DNA of 64,000 nt from Petrosia ficiformis. Its lineage: Eukaryota; Porifera; Demospongiae; Haplosclerida; Petrosiidae. The notes beneath the pieces were generated by a model. That model saw only the letters and a program-made list of their open reading frames with translations, had not been told where the DNA came from and ran no database searches. Every line of letters starts with the position of its first letter. Position 1 is the stretch's first letter. A program made the position numbers and the translations under genes. The stretch spans positions 1,379,501 to 1,443,500 of the forward strand of contig OX345648.1 in NCBI GenBank assembly GCA_947044365.1, in the 5' to 3' direction. Of the stretch, positions 38,901 through 47,799 are shown in pieces.

Positions 38901-40828
38901 AGTTTCAATGTCAAATGATAGCACTTTTCCTCTTGTGATAATCTGTAAGTCTCCAACATGAAGATAAGATTGCTTTAGCAGTTTTTAAGCTGCATTGATG
39001 ACATTATCTGTCAGCCAGTCACCACCAAAAGTGATTTGTAGTCAACCATTAAGAGCTGCAGTGTAGGCAACCAGTATTCTTGAGCCTCAGCTTTGTTGTT
39101 ACAGTCAGTCAAGTCTACACACTCTATGGTAATAGCAATGATATATATATAATACACAGGAATATTGAATATACATACAGAACATACCTTGACGAAGCAT
39201 TATACATAGCTGTTCTAATTCTCTTTCGTTTCTGTTGGTCTTGTAGTTGAGCTGCAGATTGGGTTCTCTTGCGCTCAGTAAGAGTAACTGCTTTTAAAGT
39301 AGGAACTCTTGACTGTGATGAAGTAGTCTGAAAAAGTGCTTTAGAAACTGGAGATATACCTCCTGTGTGTAATGGAACAAAATATCCCCGATGAATTTCA
39401 GGAACACTAGTTACAATTTGTACTAATGTAGTGGCGAATGTCACCAGCCATACCCTCCCTATAAAACCTAGCAGCCATATTTTGCAAAGTTTTATCCCTA
39501 CCAAAATAGCCTCCTAATCATTTGAAAACAAAGGTACTACATTCCACTTTTCATTTGCTTTAGTTGCTGATATGGCTGAGTACAAGAGAGTGCCACTTTC
39601 GATTTTGTAGTCTTTGTTGGCCTTCCTCAAAGACCGTTTCTTGTTTTTACTACATTCTGCTGGATAACGATGCAACTGTAGAAATTATATACATGGTCGT
39701 ACTCAACAGCTATTCTAACCATCTTACCAAAGGAGACATGTGGTCCTGGCACGAGACACGTCATCCTAGGATCACGTGTCTCACGGAGTGTAGTCCTAGG
39801 CATATGTGTCCAGGGGACAACTTGACCGGGGGAACAGTTCATCCTCTGACACCAGTATTATAATGTTTCCTGTGACATCATAGCTTGTAGGGTTACCACA
39901 GGATGTGAAATCCAAAACAAAAGGACATATTGGGATGCCATGGTGCATTATAGCAACAAATTTAAACTAAACACTTCCACATAAAAACCCTATTAGTGTA
40001 GTTAGAGTAAAAGTGAATCACAAAGAAGCTATACTTATGTAGAGTTATGTGGAAGTGGTTAGTTTAATTTTGTTGCTATAATGCACCATCCCAATTTTGT
40101 TCCTGTGCTTTTTCCGTTTTGACTACATACTCTTTCATTTTTTATTCAATTAATTTTTTTATTACAAATTTTTGCAGCATAGGCACAATTATAAGGCTTG
40201 TTCTGTATAGCTTTTATGCATGTTTTATTGTTCTATAGTAATACTGTAAATTATAATGATATATTAATATACATAAACATGAATGTACAGTATTACTCTT
40301 TTCAATTAATACATTCATTTCTATTACAGAACGTCAGTTACCTTCAGTGTTCATCAGTTATCGCCGAGTAGATGAACAGAAAAAGTTTGCAAAGAAATTT
40401 GTAGAACAACTGAGGAAACAAAATATCACTGTATGGATTGATGATGATGGTATAGCTGCTGGAGAAAGGTTGGATGAAATCCTTGCTGAAAACATTATAA
40501 AACATGATATATTTGTTTGTGTCTTATCCGACAAGTATTTTGAATCTGATTTTTGCCAAAGTGAGCTTGACTTTGCTCATAATCTGAAAAAGAAAGTGTT
40601 TCCCATCAAGTGGAACGATAGCACACTTCCTCCTGCGTTCATTTTTAATTATGGTCACATATGTCGTCATACTTATAATCCTCAAGCAGAAAACCTCGAT
40701 GCAGAGCTTCAAAAATGTGTGGATGAGTTCATGAAGTTGGCAGAGAGTAAGTTATATACATTATTGAACACAGTTATAATTATCATGTGTTTGCTGTAGA
40801 AATGAAAAGTGACGCCTCCAATGAATGA
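23915..40828 (+). CDS. Ankyrin-repeat protein with C-terminal TIR domain
   Basis: Twelve exons join in frame: 23915-23965, 27412-27501, 28571-28675, 31484-31594, 32359-32457, 33739-33837, 34411-34509, 35991-36104, 36426-36494, 36699-36729, 40330-40746 and 40800-40828 (about 437 residues). Exons 2-8 each encode one ankyrin-type helix-turn-helix unit, three of them exactly 99 nt, with phase-0 introns; the clearest is ITPLHVAVANGKLEAVHLLL. Exon 11 is a full TIR domain: VFISYRRVDEQKKFA at its start, a BB-loop-like WIDDDGIAAGERLDEIL, and FESDFCQSELDF. The Glu at 40563-40565 sits where enzymatic TIR domains carry their catalytic glutamate. TIR domains either scaffold immune signalling or cleave NAD+, as in SARM1; which applies here is unknown. 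No signal peptide or membrane segment is seen. If the last intron is retained, the protein ends in a short hydrophobic tail at 40799. The ATG is the only one before a clean phase-0 donor and follows a TATA box. Confidence 0.85.
24100..24275. repeat. AT-rich low-complexity tract
   Basis: TA and ATTATA repeats in the first intron of the ankyrin-TIR gene, ending in TTCGGCCATTATTTCGCTAGT, which resembles a Helitron 3' end. Confidence 0.7.
24853..25320. mobile_element. Family A inverted-repeat element, second copy
   Basis: Same orientation and layout as 10775-11220: it begins near CATCCCTATGATTGCTTTAC and ends AAAGCAATCGTAGGGATGG followed by GGCCCTGCGGGCC. It lies in the first intron of the ankyrin-TIR gene. 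Confidence 0.75.
25943..26693. mobile_element. Inverted-repeat element with poly-C near its right end
   Basis: CAGGGGCAGATCCAG at the left and CTGGATCTGCCACTG at the right are inverted (14 of 15 match). A 5-bp direct repeat GTGAA flanks both (25938-25942 and 26694-26698). A run of about 21 Cs lies just inside the right end. Inside is a 16-bp hairpin at 26062-26099 around TGCAAC. No transposase is present. Confidence 0.65.
26870..27341. mobile_element. Candidate MITE with TAAGTAGGCGG ends
   Basis: TAAGTAGGCGG near 26871 and its complement CCGCCTACTTA near 27325-27335 form an 11-bp inverted pair about 0.47 kb apart, in the first intron of the ankyrin-TIR gene. It contains AT repeats and a GCGCGCGC tract. 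Confidence 0.4.
28455..28540. repeat. Long AT-rich inverted repeat
   Basis: TTTGTGTATAATTATAGATA and its complement face each other across a short TTATA centre; the arms extend with a few mismatches through TTTTTAAAAAC. It lies just upstream of exon 3 of the ankyrin-TIR gene. Confidence 0.8.
29690..29985. mobile_element. Family A element, inverted partial copy
   Basis: Reads as the complement of the right half of 10775-11220, beginning TTATGGCCCTTAGGGCCATC. It lies in intron 3 of the ankyrin-TIR gene. Confidence 0.7.
31163..31219. repeat. 18-bp perfect inverted repeat
   Basis: TGCACTAATATACAACCT (31163-31180) pairs with 31202-31219 across a 21-base loop, 265 bases before exon 4 of the ankyrin-TIR gene. 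Confidence 0.9.
33425..33675. mobile_element. MITE family D (GGGATGTCAAAACCC ends)
   Basis: Imperfect inverted ends: TGTCAAAATCCAAAATGTATT at the left and TTTTGGGTTTTGACATCCCTA at the right, with an inner pair AGGACCCAAAA/TTTTGGGTCCT. Relatives lie at 32700-32915, 39890-40135, 43209-43343, 50277-50425, 60657-60806 and 54880-55110. Most have a central stretch CACTTCCATATAACCCTACA. Confidence 0.75.
33985..34170. repeat. Repeat shared in inverse with 44040-44225
   Basis: CAGAGAGTACTATAGTACTC and the ATGGCCGCCCATAAATTT block recur in reverse complement near 44160-44220. The element has a palindromic edge around AGAGTACTACCGTACTCT. Confidence 0.65.
36874..36960 (+). mobile_element. tRNA-like SINE fragment
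   Basis: TGGCTTAGTGTTTAAGAGC (36880-36898) closely resembles a tRNA A box. AGTCTTAAATCCC (36913-36925) is a decayed B box. It lies in intron 10 of the ankyrin-TIR gene, downstream of exon 10. Confidence 0.5.
38062..38190. repeat. 16-bp periodic repeat built on GACA..GTCCTA
   Basis: Six consecutive units of 16-17 bases align, for example GACAATTGGTCCTAGG and GACAGCTAATCCTATG, alternating with units ending TGTCCxCTA. A similar array with a period of about 17-18 is at 39727-39860. Confidence 0.7.
38395..39115 (-). pseudogene. Relic of a transposon C48 (Ulp1-like) protease with PHD finger
   Basis: On the minus strand, in shifting frames, are GVHWITIS, a DIETADLVQILN-like lead-in, and VGGNDCGVF, which match the His, Gln and Cys regions of C48 peptidases. 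A PHD finger follows: CKCRQPEDV, then RMVQCGYCCKDWFHEDC one frame away. C48 plus PHD is found in transposon-borne proteins of marine invertebrates. There are at least several stops and frame changes. It sits antisense in intron 10 of the ankyrin-TIR gene. An ORF at 39124-39504 on the same strand has no recognised domain and may be its upstream part. Confidence 0.7.
39727..39860. repeat. Second GTCCTAGG-type periodic array
   Basis: Units such as GACATGTGGTCCTGGCAC and GAGACACGTCATCCTAGG succeed each other, with inverted pieces (CACGTGTCTC). It resembles 38062-38190, 1.6 kb away in the same intron. Confidence 0.6.
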
Positions 40829-41990
40829 AATGAGCGAACAAATTCTGTGAAAGAATTATCCATTGCTGCTTGCATTAAGACATTATTATGCATGAATATA
40901 ATTATATATATATATTATTTTAACATCTGCTGAGCTACATCTTAAAATGTATTTTTTTAGTACAGGCAACCCTTCTTTTTTATTTGCTATTCTTTTTAAA
41001 AATGAATACCTTGCTGCACAGAACCCTTAAAACACTATGAAAATGGTAAATAATATATATCAATTCAAAACAATGAATGCACTCACAGTTGCAAACTCAC
41101 GAGTGTGAAGTGTGATTACTAACAAGAAAACAATTACGGACAATAATTATAATATTAATATTTATATATATAGTGTGTATGGTACAACTATACTCCAAGA
41201 ATATACAAGTCCTAGCATAACTTGAGAGTATAAAATAGTTTTGTGGCTTCAATCATGTGCATGCATGCGTATGAAATGAAATAGGTAGAGCTACAATGTG
41301 AATTTTATTATGGCTGCTGGCGGCTGGCCTGCTATACATTAATTAGTCTCGTCCCTAGACCGCCATGATCTGAGGACAAGACTATACTCAATTACCTTTA
41401 ATAGTGAAATTGCTAGTGCTATGCTTAGCTGGAAGGTCAGACAAATCTATCACCATTCTATAATAATTATTACTGCTGTCATGAAAAATCAGGTTATAGC
41501 TATAGTTTATTATTGTCTTCATTCTCATTGGCTCTGATTCATAGGCACCTACAGAAACAAAATTATGAAATTTAATTATTTTTGGGTGTATTTTGAATGG
41601 TCTATTCCTATTGTACCTCTGGCAGCAACAACAAGATTCAAGCCTGGTTAACAAAACTACAGCTATTGGTGAAACAATTCCTGGTAAATGAGGCAGTTTC
41701 CAGACACTTGAGATAATTACCAGACATCTTATTCATGGGTGTAGGAACAGGGGGTCTGGGGGGGCTGAAGCCCCCCCCCCCACTTCAATATTGCTTCCTA
41801 CCCCACTGTTATTTATTGTTGTAGTTATCAATTTTGACTTCCAAACCAGTTCTGTAACAGTATAAATTTAACATGATTTTGTTACTACTGATTGCGATCT
41901 GTCTTTTCCCTCTAAAGAAGTGCATGGGTTGATCGGTATCATTCTATGTAGCTGTTGCACATCTAATATAGTGATAGTAAGAAAATGCTT
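40829..41990. other. Intergenic stretch, repeats only
   Basis: AT-rich, with a GGGGGGGCTGAAGCCCCCCC fold at 41759-41783. The segment 41215-41310 resembles 54120-54220. No gene is recognised. Confidence 0.5.
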
Positions 41991-42009
41991 GTCTGAATTG
42001 ATGTATTGA

Positions 42010-42845
42010 TCAGGGATGGGGTCAAATACATTAAAACATACTGTGTTTGACTATGACGTGTTTCAAATATATACAAAGTATCATTCTGCAGAAGTATTAC
42101 AAATTTTATTTGTATTTGAGAAACAATTTCTTATAGTACTGGATGTTCTTAAAGAGAAGCACCCTGAACCTGTTTCGGTGGATGAGAAGGCTTTTGCCAA
42201 CTGTGATGAATTACCTGCTATGATGGATGTAACTATAACGAGTGGTCATGCATGTTGAGCGTGTAGCTAGAGCATTGCATGGTGGAGCAGGCCCAAGTGG
42301 TATTAATTCAAGTCATTGGAGAAGCTTTCTTTTGAAGTATGGATCTCAAAGTGCAAAGTTGCGTTGTGCAATCACTGATTTGGTTATGATGATTGCAAAT
42401 GGAGTGGTGGATTGGCGAGTGATTCAAGCATTGCTAGCCAGTAGATTGATAGCATTAGACAAGAATCCAGGAGTTAGACCAATAGGAATTGGAGAAGTAT
42501 TCCGAAGGTTAATGGGGAAGGTTATGGTATTATGTACAGGGATGGACGTTCAAGATGTTTGTGGTGCTGATCAACTTTGTTCTGGATTACGTGGTGGAAT
42601 TGAAGGGGCGATACATGCTGTAAGGGAGATTTTTGAGACTCACTCAGAGGAGGGATATAGTGTTTTAATGGTTGATGCGAAGAATGCTTTCAACTCAGTC
42701 AACAGAGTGGTTGGGTTATGGAATGCACGTATCTATTGGCCTAGATGTTCCAGGTTTCTATTTAATATCTATCGTGGTTTTTCATCTTTATGGATTAATG
42801 AGAATACTGAACCGTTATATAGTAAAGAGGGTGTCACTCATATGA
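42010..42845 (+). pseudogene. Truncated, frameshifted reverse-transcriptase fragment
   Basis: Two overlapping frames (42016-42258 and 42242-42868) together give the N-terminal half of a retrotransposon reverse transcriptase, including a GGAGPSGINSSHW block, ALDKNPGVRPIGIGEVFRR and the motif-A Asp in LMVDAKNAFNSVNR. A frameshift at about 42,245 separates the halves. Coding similarity stops at EGVT near 42,835, before the YxDD-containing part, where a repeat joins. The element class was not resolved. Confidence 0.8.
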
Positions 42846-43134
42846 TGAAGCTGATCGACCATACTTGAATGAAAAATAATAAATTATCTGAAATTTATCA
42901 GACAGGCTGTTTCCACACCTATCAAATGTACAATTTACAGTGTACATGGTGGCTGCTTATTTTCTAAGCCATGGTCAATCACTGACATAGGAATCAAACC
43001 CACAACCACACAAACCCATCAGCACTTCACAATCACTTCATGACTGAAGTATTCAGTACCACTTGTGCAGTATACATTGTGAATGAAGTTAGTTGAGGAA
43101 AGTGGCTACCAGCATTTTCAATTTCCTCTTACAG

Positions 43135-43172
<38 letters not shown>

Positions 43173-43208
43173 AGAATAATAAAAAAAACATTTTAAATAA
43201 AAATGAAA

Positions 43209-43343
43209 GAAGATGTAGGGATGTCAAAACCCAAAAAACATGCCAACAAGGTTGGGAAGCTAACATAGGACCCAAATTCACTTCCATATAACCCTACATA
43301 AGTTGTTTGCATGCTTTTTGGGTTTTGACATCCCTACGTCTTC
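43209..43343. mobile_element. MITE family D, best-preserved copy, 135 bp
   Basis: 35-bp terminal inverted repeats at 43209-43243 and 43309-43343 with very few mismatches, including TGTCAAAACCCAAAAA and TTTTTGGGTTTTGACA. The 65-bp interior contains CACTTCCATATAACCCTACA. Confidence 0.9.
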
Positions 43344-44212
43344 TTTCATTTTTATTGAAAATGTTTTTTATTACATTGTGTTTTTTTCTGAATAGTGTGA
43401 ATATGTTTTTGTAGATTGCAGAAACACTATAATTATACCATTAAAAAATCATACAATCATAAATGCATTAAAATTTGTTCATCAATAAAAGTCAGTCTTT
43501 TGTATTATCATTCTCTTTCATTTACAGATGATGTATAGTTTCTATTTCCCTTACAGCACTGTCTGCCATCCTACAAGAAGTAGTGTCAGTCACTGTGTCA
43601 ACCGTTCAGTATTCCAATGCTTATCATAGTATACAATATTATTATACAATGGCTTTAATATTAATAATTATTATATTCATTATTATAAAAAATGTATTGC
43701 TCACAACTGTTATCACTATGCTTATGATTCCAATGCAACAAGCACTTCTACCTGCGTAATTAAATGCGCATGCGTAATTAAATTCCTCTTAGGTAAATGG
43801 CATCCAATTCGAGATCAAATCTTTGTAGTCGTTGAGACTGTCTTCTTCCATAGTATCTGTAGATATCATCTCGATACTTGTAGACCCGAATTTTACTATA
43901 AATGTGACTGGAATGGTGCTAGAATCATTGTGACATTTCAACAAACAAAAAAAAATGATTTGTCTGAAAAATAATAATAATAATATGAAGATTTTGCCAG
44001 TTTTGCCACTCGCCGGTTCTCTACCTTAACGACAATCTTTGGCCATCTAGAAGATGTTGGTAGTCATAAAAACACTAGATGTGAATAGGTATGTGTGTAT
44101 TAAAACCTATCTGTATATATTACCAGAGATTTCAGGTCATCATTTGCAATTGAAATGTATGGGCGGCCATTTTTTTCCCGTGCCATCCCTACATAGAGAG
44201 TACTACCGTACT

Positions 44213-44216
<4 letters not shown>

Positions 44217-44248
<32 letters not shown>

Positions 44249-44310
44249 TATATATATAATTATATATATATATACATGTACATGTAATATATAATTATAT
44301 ATCTGTACAG
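44217..44310. repeat. TA-rich low-complexity tract
   Basis: Alternating TA with ATAATTATAT palindromes; no gene between 43350 and 44573. Confidence 0.85.
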
Positions 44311-44573
44311 TAATATATATAATAATATAACTACATATTTATGTTCATGTATAGCCACCACCTGTACTCTACATGTTAATTGGCTGAGAGTACAGAGTTG
44401 GCTGTACTCTATATACTCTTTCCTATGATGATAATGGATGGACTAAAGAGTAATTCATCGCCAATAATTTAAACTTTTTCTGGCTTAAAATAACATGTTA
44501 TAAAAAAAAGAGTACAGCTAGTAACCATGGTAACGTACTACCCTTTTGTATATAATACATTTAAATACTGTAC

Positions 44574-44713
44574 CTTATATAATCCTCTGAATCCTAATTC
44601 TCTAACTACATGTACTACACTAGCTCTTACTCCTCCCATTTCTCCAGCAACTTGAAGTCTATAATTTTAACAATCTCTAATGGATTAGTGAACATCACTT
44701 GACACATACCACC
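44574..44713 (-). pseudogene. Orphan aralar exon with 2-bp frameshift
   Basis: Matches the 138-nt carrier exon of copies 2 (52246-52383) and 3 (62775-62912), with acceptor and donor retained. It is 140 nt long because of two extra bases after the VKI codons, which shift the frame. Up to that point it reads GMCQVMFTNPLEIVKI, closer to the remembered animal consensus than copies 2 or 3. No neighbouring carrier exon flanks it. It may be the lost upstream exon of copy 1, now 28 kb away. Confidence 0.85.
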
Positions 44714-44833
44714 CTAAGAGAGGGAGGAAGAAAGAGCAGGTGGAAGAGAGGAAGAAAAGAGGAGGAGGAGATTAGAAGGAGAAGAGAAGAGAAGAGGAAG
44801 TGGAAGAGAAGAAGAGGTGCAAGAGAAGAGGGG

Positions 44834-45065
44834 TTATTAAGAAGAGTTATGACCTAGTGGGTTAGTTCCATGGCCATGTACAGTATGGGTTAATAAGCAC
44901 AGTGACCCTACAATGAGGTTAATTATTAAGAAGAGTTATGACCTAGTGGGTTAGTTCTATGGCCATGTACAGTGTGGGTTAATAAGTACAGTAACCCTAC
45001 AATGAGGTTAATTATTAAGAAGAGTCATGACATAGTGGGTTAGTTTCACAGCTGTGTACAGTGTA
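44834..45065. repeat. 85-90-bp tandem repeat, three copies
   Basis: Copies start TTATTAAGAAGAGTTATGAC at 44834, 44924 and 45015. A shorter two-copy repeat (CAAAACCTTCTTGAACACCT) follows at 45068-45180. Confidence 0.88.
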
Positions 45066-45469
45066 GGTTCAAAACCTTCTTGAACACCTTTTTTCAAAAA
45101 AAAAACTCACAAACTATTTCACTGTCAAAACCTTCTTGAACACCTTTTTTCAGAAAAAACTCACAAACTATTTCACTGTCATAAGGTTAGTACATGATTG
45201 TACTGTAACCCCATGATGAAGTAATGGATTGAAACTTCACACACAAAGAATAATTATATGAAATTTTAAAACTAAAAATATTGTTGGTCCTTCCAAACTA
45301 AAGTTGTGAAAATTTCTGAAGACAAGATGGACACGAGTGACATTAGGTTCTAGGAGTAAATTAAAGGTTGTTCACATTCACCTAGTCATAACTTCAGTTT
45401 GGAATGACCAACAATCTTTTTACCTGTAACATTTTCATATTTTTGTCCTCAAAACCAATGCTTCATTAT

Positions 45470-46078
45470 CAAGTTACAGTATAATCATGTATTAACCTTA
45501 TGACATTAAACTATACACTATAGTACATATAAGTTATTAAGTTACAGTATAATCACGTATTAACCTTATGACATTAAACTATACACTATAGTACATATAA
45601 GTTATTAAGTTACAGTATAATCACGTATTAACCTTATGACATTAAACTATACACTATAGTACATATAAGTTATTAAGTTACAGTATAATCATGTATTAAC
45701 CTTATGACATTAAACTATACACTATAGTACATATAAGTTATTAAGTTACAGTATAATCATGTATTAACCTTATGACATTAAACTATACACTATAGTACAT
45801 ATAAGTTATTAAGTTACAGTATAATCACGTATTAACCTTATAACATTAAACTATACACTATAGTACATATAAGTTATTAAGTTACAGTATAATCATGTAT
45901 TAACCTTATGACATTAAACTATACACTATAGTACATATAAGTTATTAAGTTACAGTATAATCATGTATTAACCTTATAACATTAAACTATACACTATAGT
46001 ACATATAAGTTATTAAGTTACAGTATAATCATGTATTACCTTTATGACATTAAACTATACACTATAAAGTCATCACGT
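45470..46078. repeat. 68-bp tandem repeat, about nine copies
   Basis: Unit TTATTAAGTTACAGTATAATCATGTATTAACC and on; ATAATCA starts at 45481, 45549 and so forth. Part of the unit is the complement of sequence at 330-360 in SPOP intron 1. The array abuts the copy-2 duplicated block at about 46090. Confidence 0.92.
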
Positions 46079-46140
46079 CCTAATTAATTAATGATACTAA
46101 ACAAACCTTGTTTATATGCATCCCTATGTTTTGTATACAT

Positions 46141-46177
<37 letters not shown>

Positions 46178-46246
46178 GATCGTCATTGCATCCAATAATG
46201 CAGACAATAATGTAAAATTAATTATAATTATTGCCGTTATGCTTAC

Positions 46247-46369
46247 CATACTCGTTTCTATTATTTCTTGTATGGCGACATGATCTTTCAATGGTTGTAC
46301 AATGGAAACATCACCATCAGTACCTACACCTTTTGGAGTTAGTATAGTAGGATTATTTTGGTAAGTCAT
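46247..46369 (-). pseudogene. Diverged orphan copy of the protease first exon
   Basis: 41 codons from an ATG at 46367-46369 to a gtaagc donor, starting MTYQNNPTILTPKGVGTDGD. Compared with 13531-13644 there are about ten amino-acid changes and one 9-nt insertion, all in frame. No protease exons follow to the left. The TATA sequence found at 13682 is altered here. It may still be transcribed, or it may be a relic. Confidence 0.6.
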
Positions 46370-46920
46370 GCTCAGAGAGGAATGAATAATTACTATAAGG
46401 ACCAAGGAGTGGTGCAGTGTGGACACACGTGGGAAACTACTAGAAGAGCTGCTGAAGCTGAATATTAAATTAACAGTAACACTACATGATTTTGGGTAGC
46501 TGGTTCACCTGTCAGGCTCACCTCGCAATGATTAGCATGCTAAGCATTTTCTAGTTCTATACATGTATATATATCAGTGAATTCATCCATTCATTCATTC
46601 GTCTGTCTGTCCATTCCGTTTGTCTATCCATCTGTCTGTCCATCTGTCCGTCCATCCATCCATCTGTTTGTCTTGTCTTTCCATCTGTCTGTCCATCCAT
46701 CCAGCCAGCCAGCATAATTATCATTAATAATGTATATTTCCTATGATAATAACATCAGTGAAAATATTTTGAATATAGTTACACATTTTATTAAAGGAAT
46801 CAGATGTTGAATGGCAAAGGATCTTTATAAATTAATTATCATTAGTTCTACCATGCTTGTAGTTAATTGACCAATGAAATTGCTCAAAATGAGGTTAATA
46901 AATCTCATATCAAACCTCCT

Positions 46921-47637
46921 GGAGAGGTTCAATATTATATTGAAACCTCCCGGGATTATTTTCCCGGGATTGTATAATAATTTTGTCAGAGTTGTCATTG
47001 ATTTATTATATATAATGGTTTATAAATTACACATTAAAAGATTATTACCTTCGCTGTGAAGCGTAGGCTAAAGGGTATGACTATATACAACTGTAGCTAT
47101 AATTATTAGCTGTAATTCATAGTGATGCTTGTTCTTTATGAAAATCTGACACCAATTTGTATGCTTGTGATTGAGGTCTTTCAGAGCTCTAGTGTTTCCT
47201 CTCGTATGAGATCGATTCAAAAATAGTTGGGTGGGGCTGTTCTTGCATCGCGATTCGCGAACTTCTTGATAGCGATCGCGATTGATCGATTGCTGTTGGA
47301 AGACCACACCTTATACTGGAGTGGAGGAGGAGCCGGAAGTCTGCCACATGTAGAGCTCGTTCTGTCATTTGCGGTTGACTGTAGATCAGTTACTTGTCTA
47401 AAGAGTCACAGAAACCCACACTATATATATCCATAGGTTAGTGAAATTATGTATACTGTTGCCACGTGCAATTTGCAAATGAAATGTGTTGCTATAGCAT
47501 GGTAGAAGTGCGTTATACACCTCGGTACGGTCTCTACTAGATTTATCAAACCTCGTGCCTTCGGCCCTCGGTTTGATAAATCTAGTAGAGACCTTTACCT
47601 CGGTGTATAACCTATACATATTATGAGAATATTTGTA
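46921..47637. mobile_element. 717-bp insertion in aralar copy 2
   Basis: Sequence absent from the matching place in copies 1 and 3. AATCTCATATCA occurs at both edges (about 46909-46920 and 47639-47650), a possible target duplication. It contains a 24-bp perfect palindrome arm pair at 47529-47552 and 47570-47593 around TCGTGCCTTCGGCCCTC. No transposase was found. Confidence 0.55.
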
Positions 47638-47799
47638 AAATCTCATATCAGTACATCACAGATATAAACAAAATACTTACCCTCTGCCAAAGTCCACATG
47701 CAAGAAACGTTGGAGTAACTCGTATGTAATAAGAGTAACACCAAATTGAGGGGCTATTCTGAAGACACGAGCTAAATTGAAATATAGGAGTATAAATTA

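Noticed and set aside
39564..39863. ORFs on both strands over the periodic array
   Set aside because: Open frames of a short-period repeat, with no domain.
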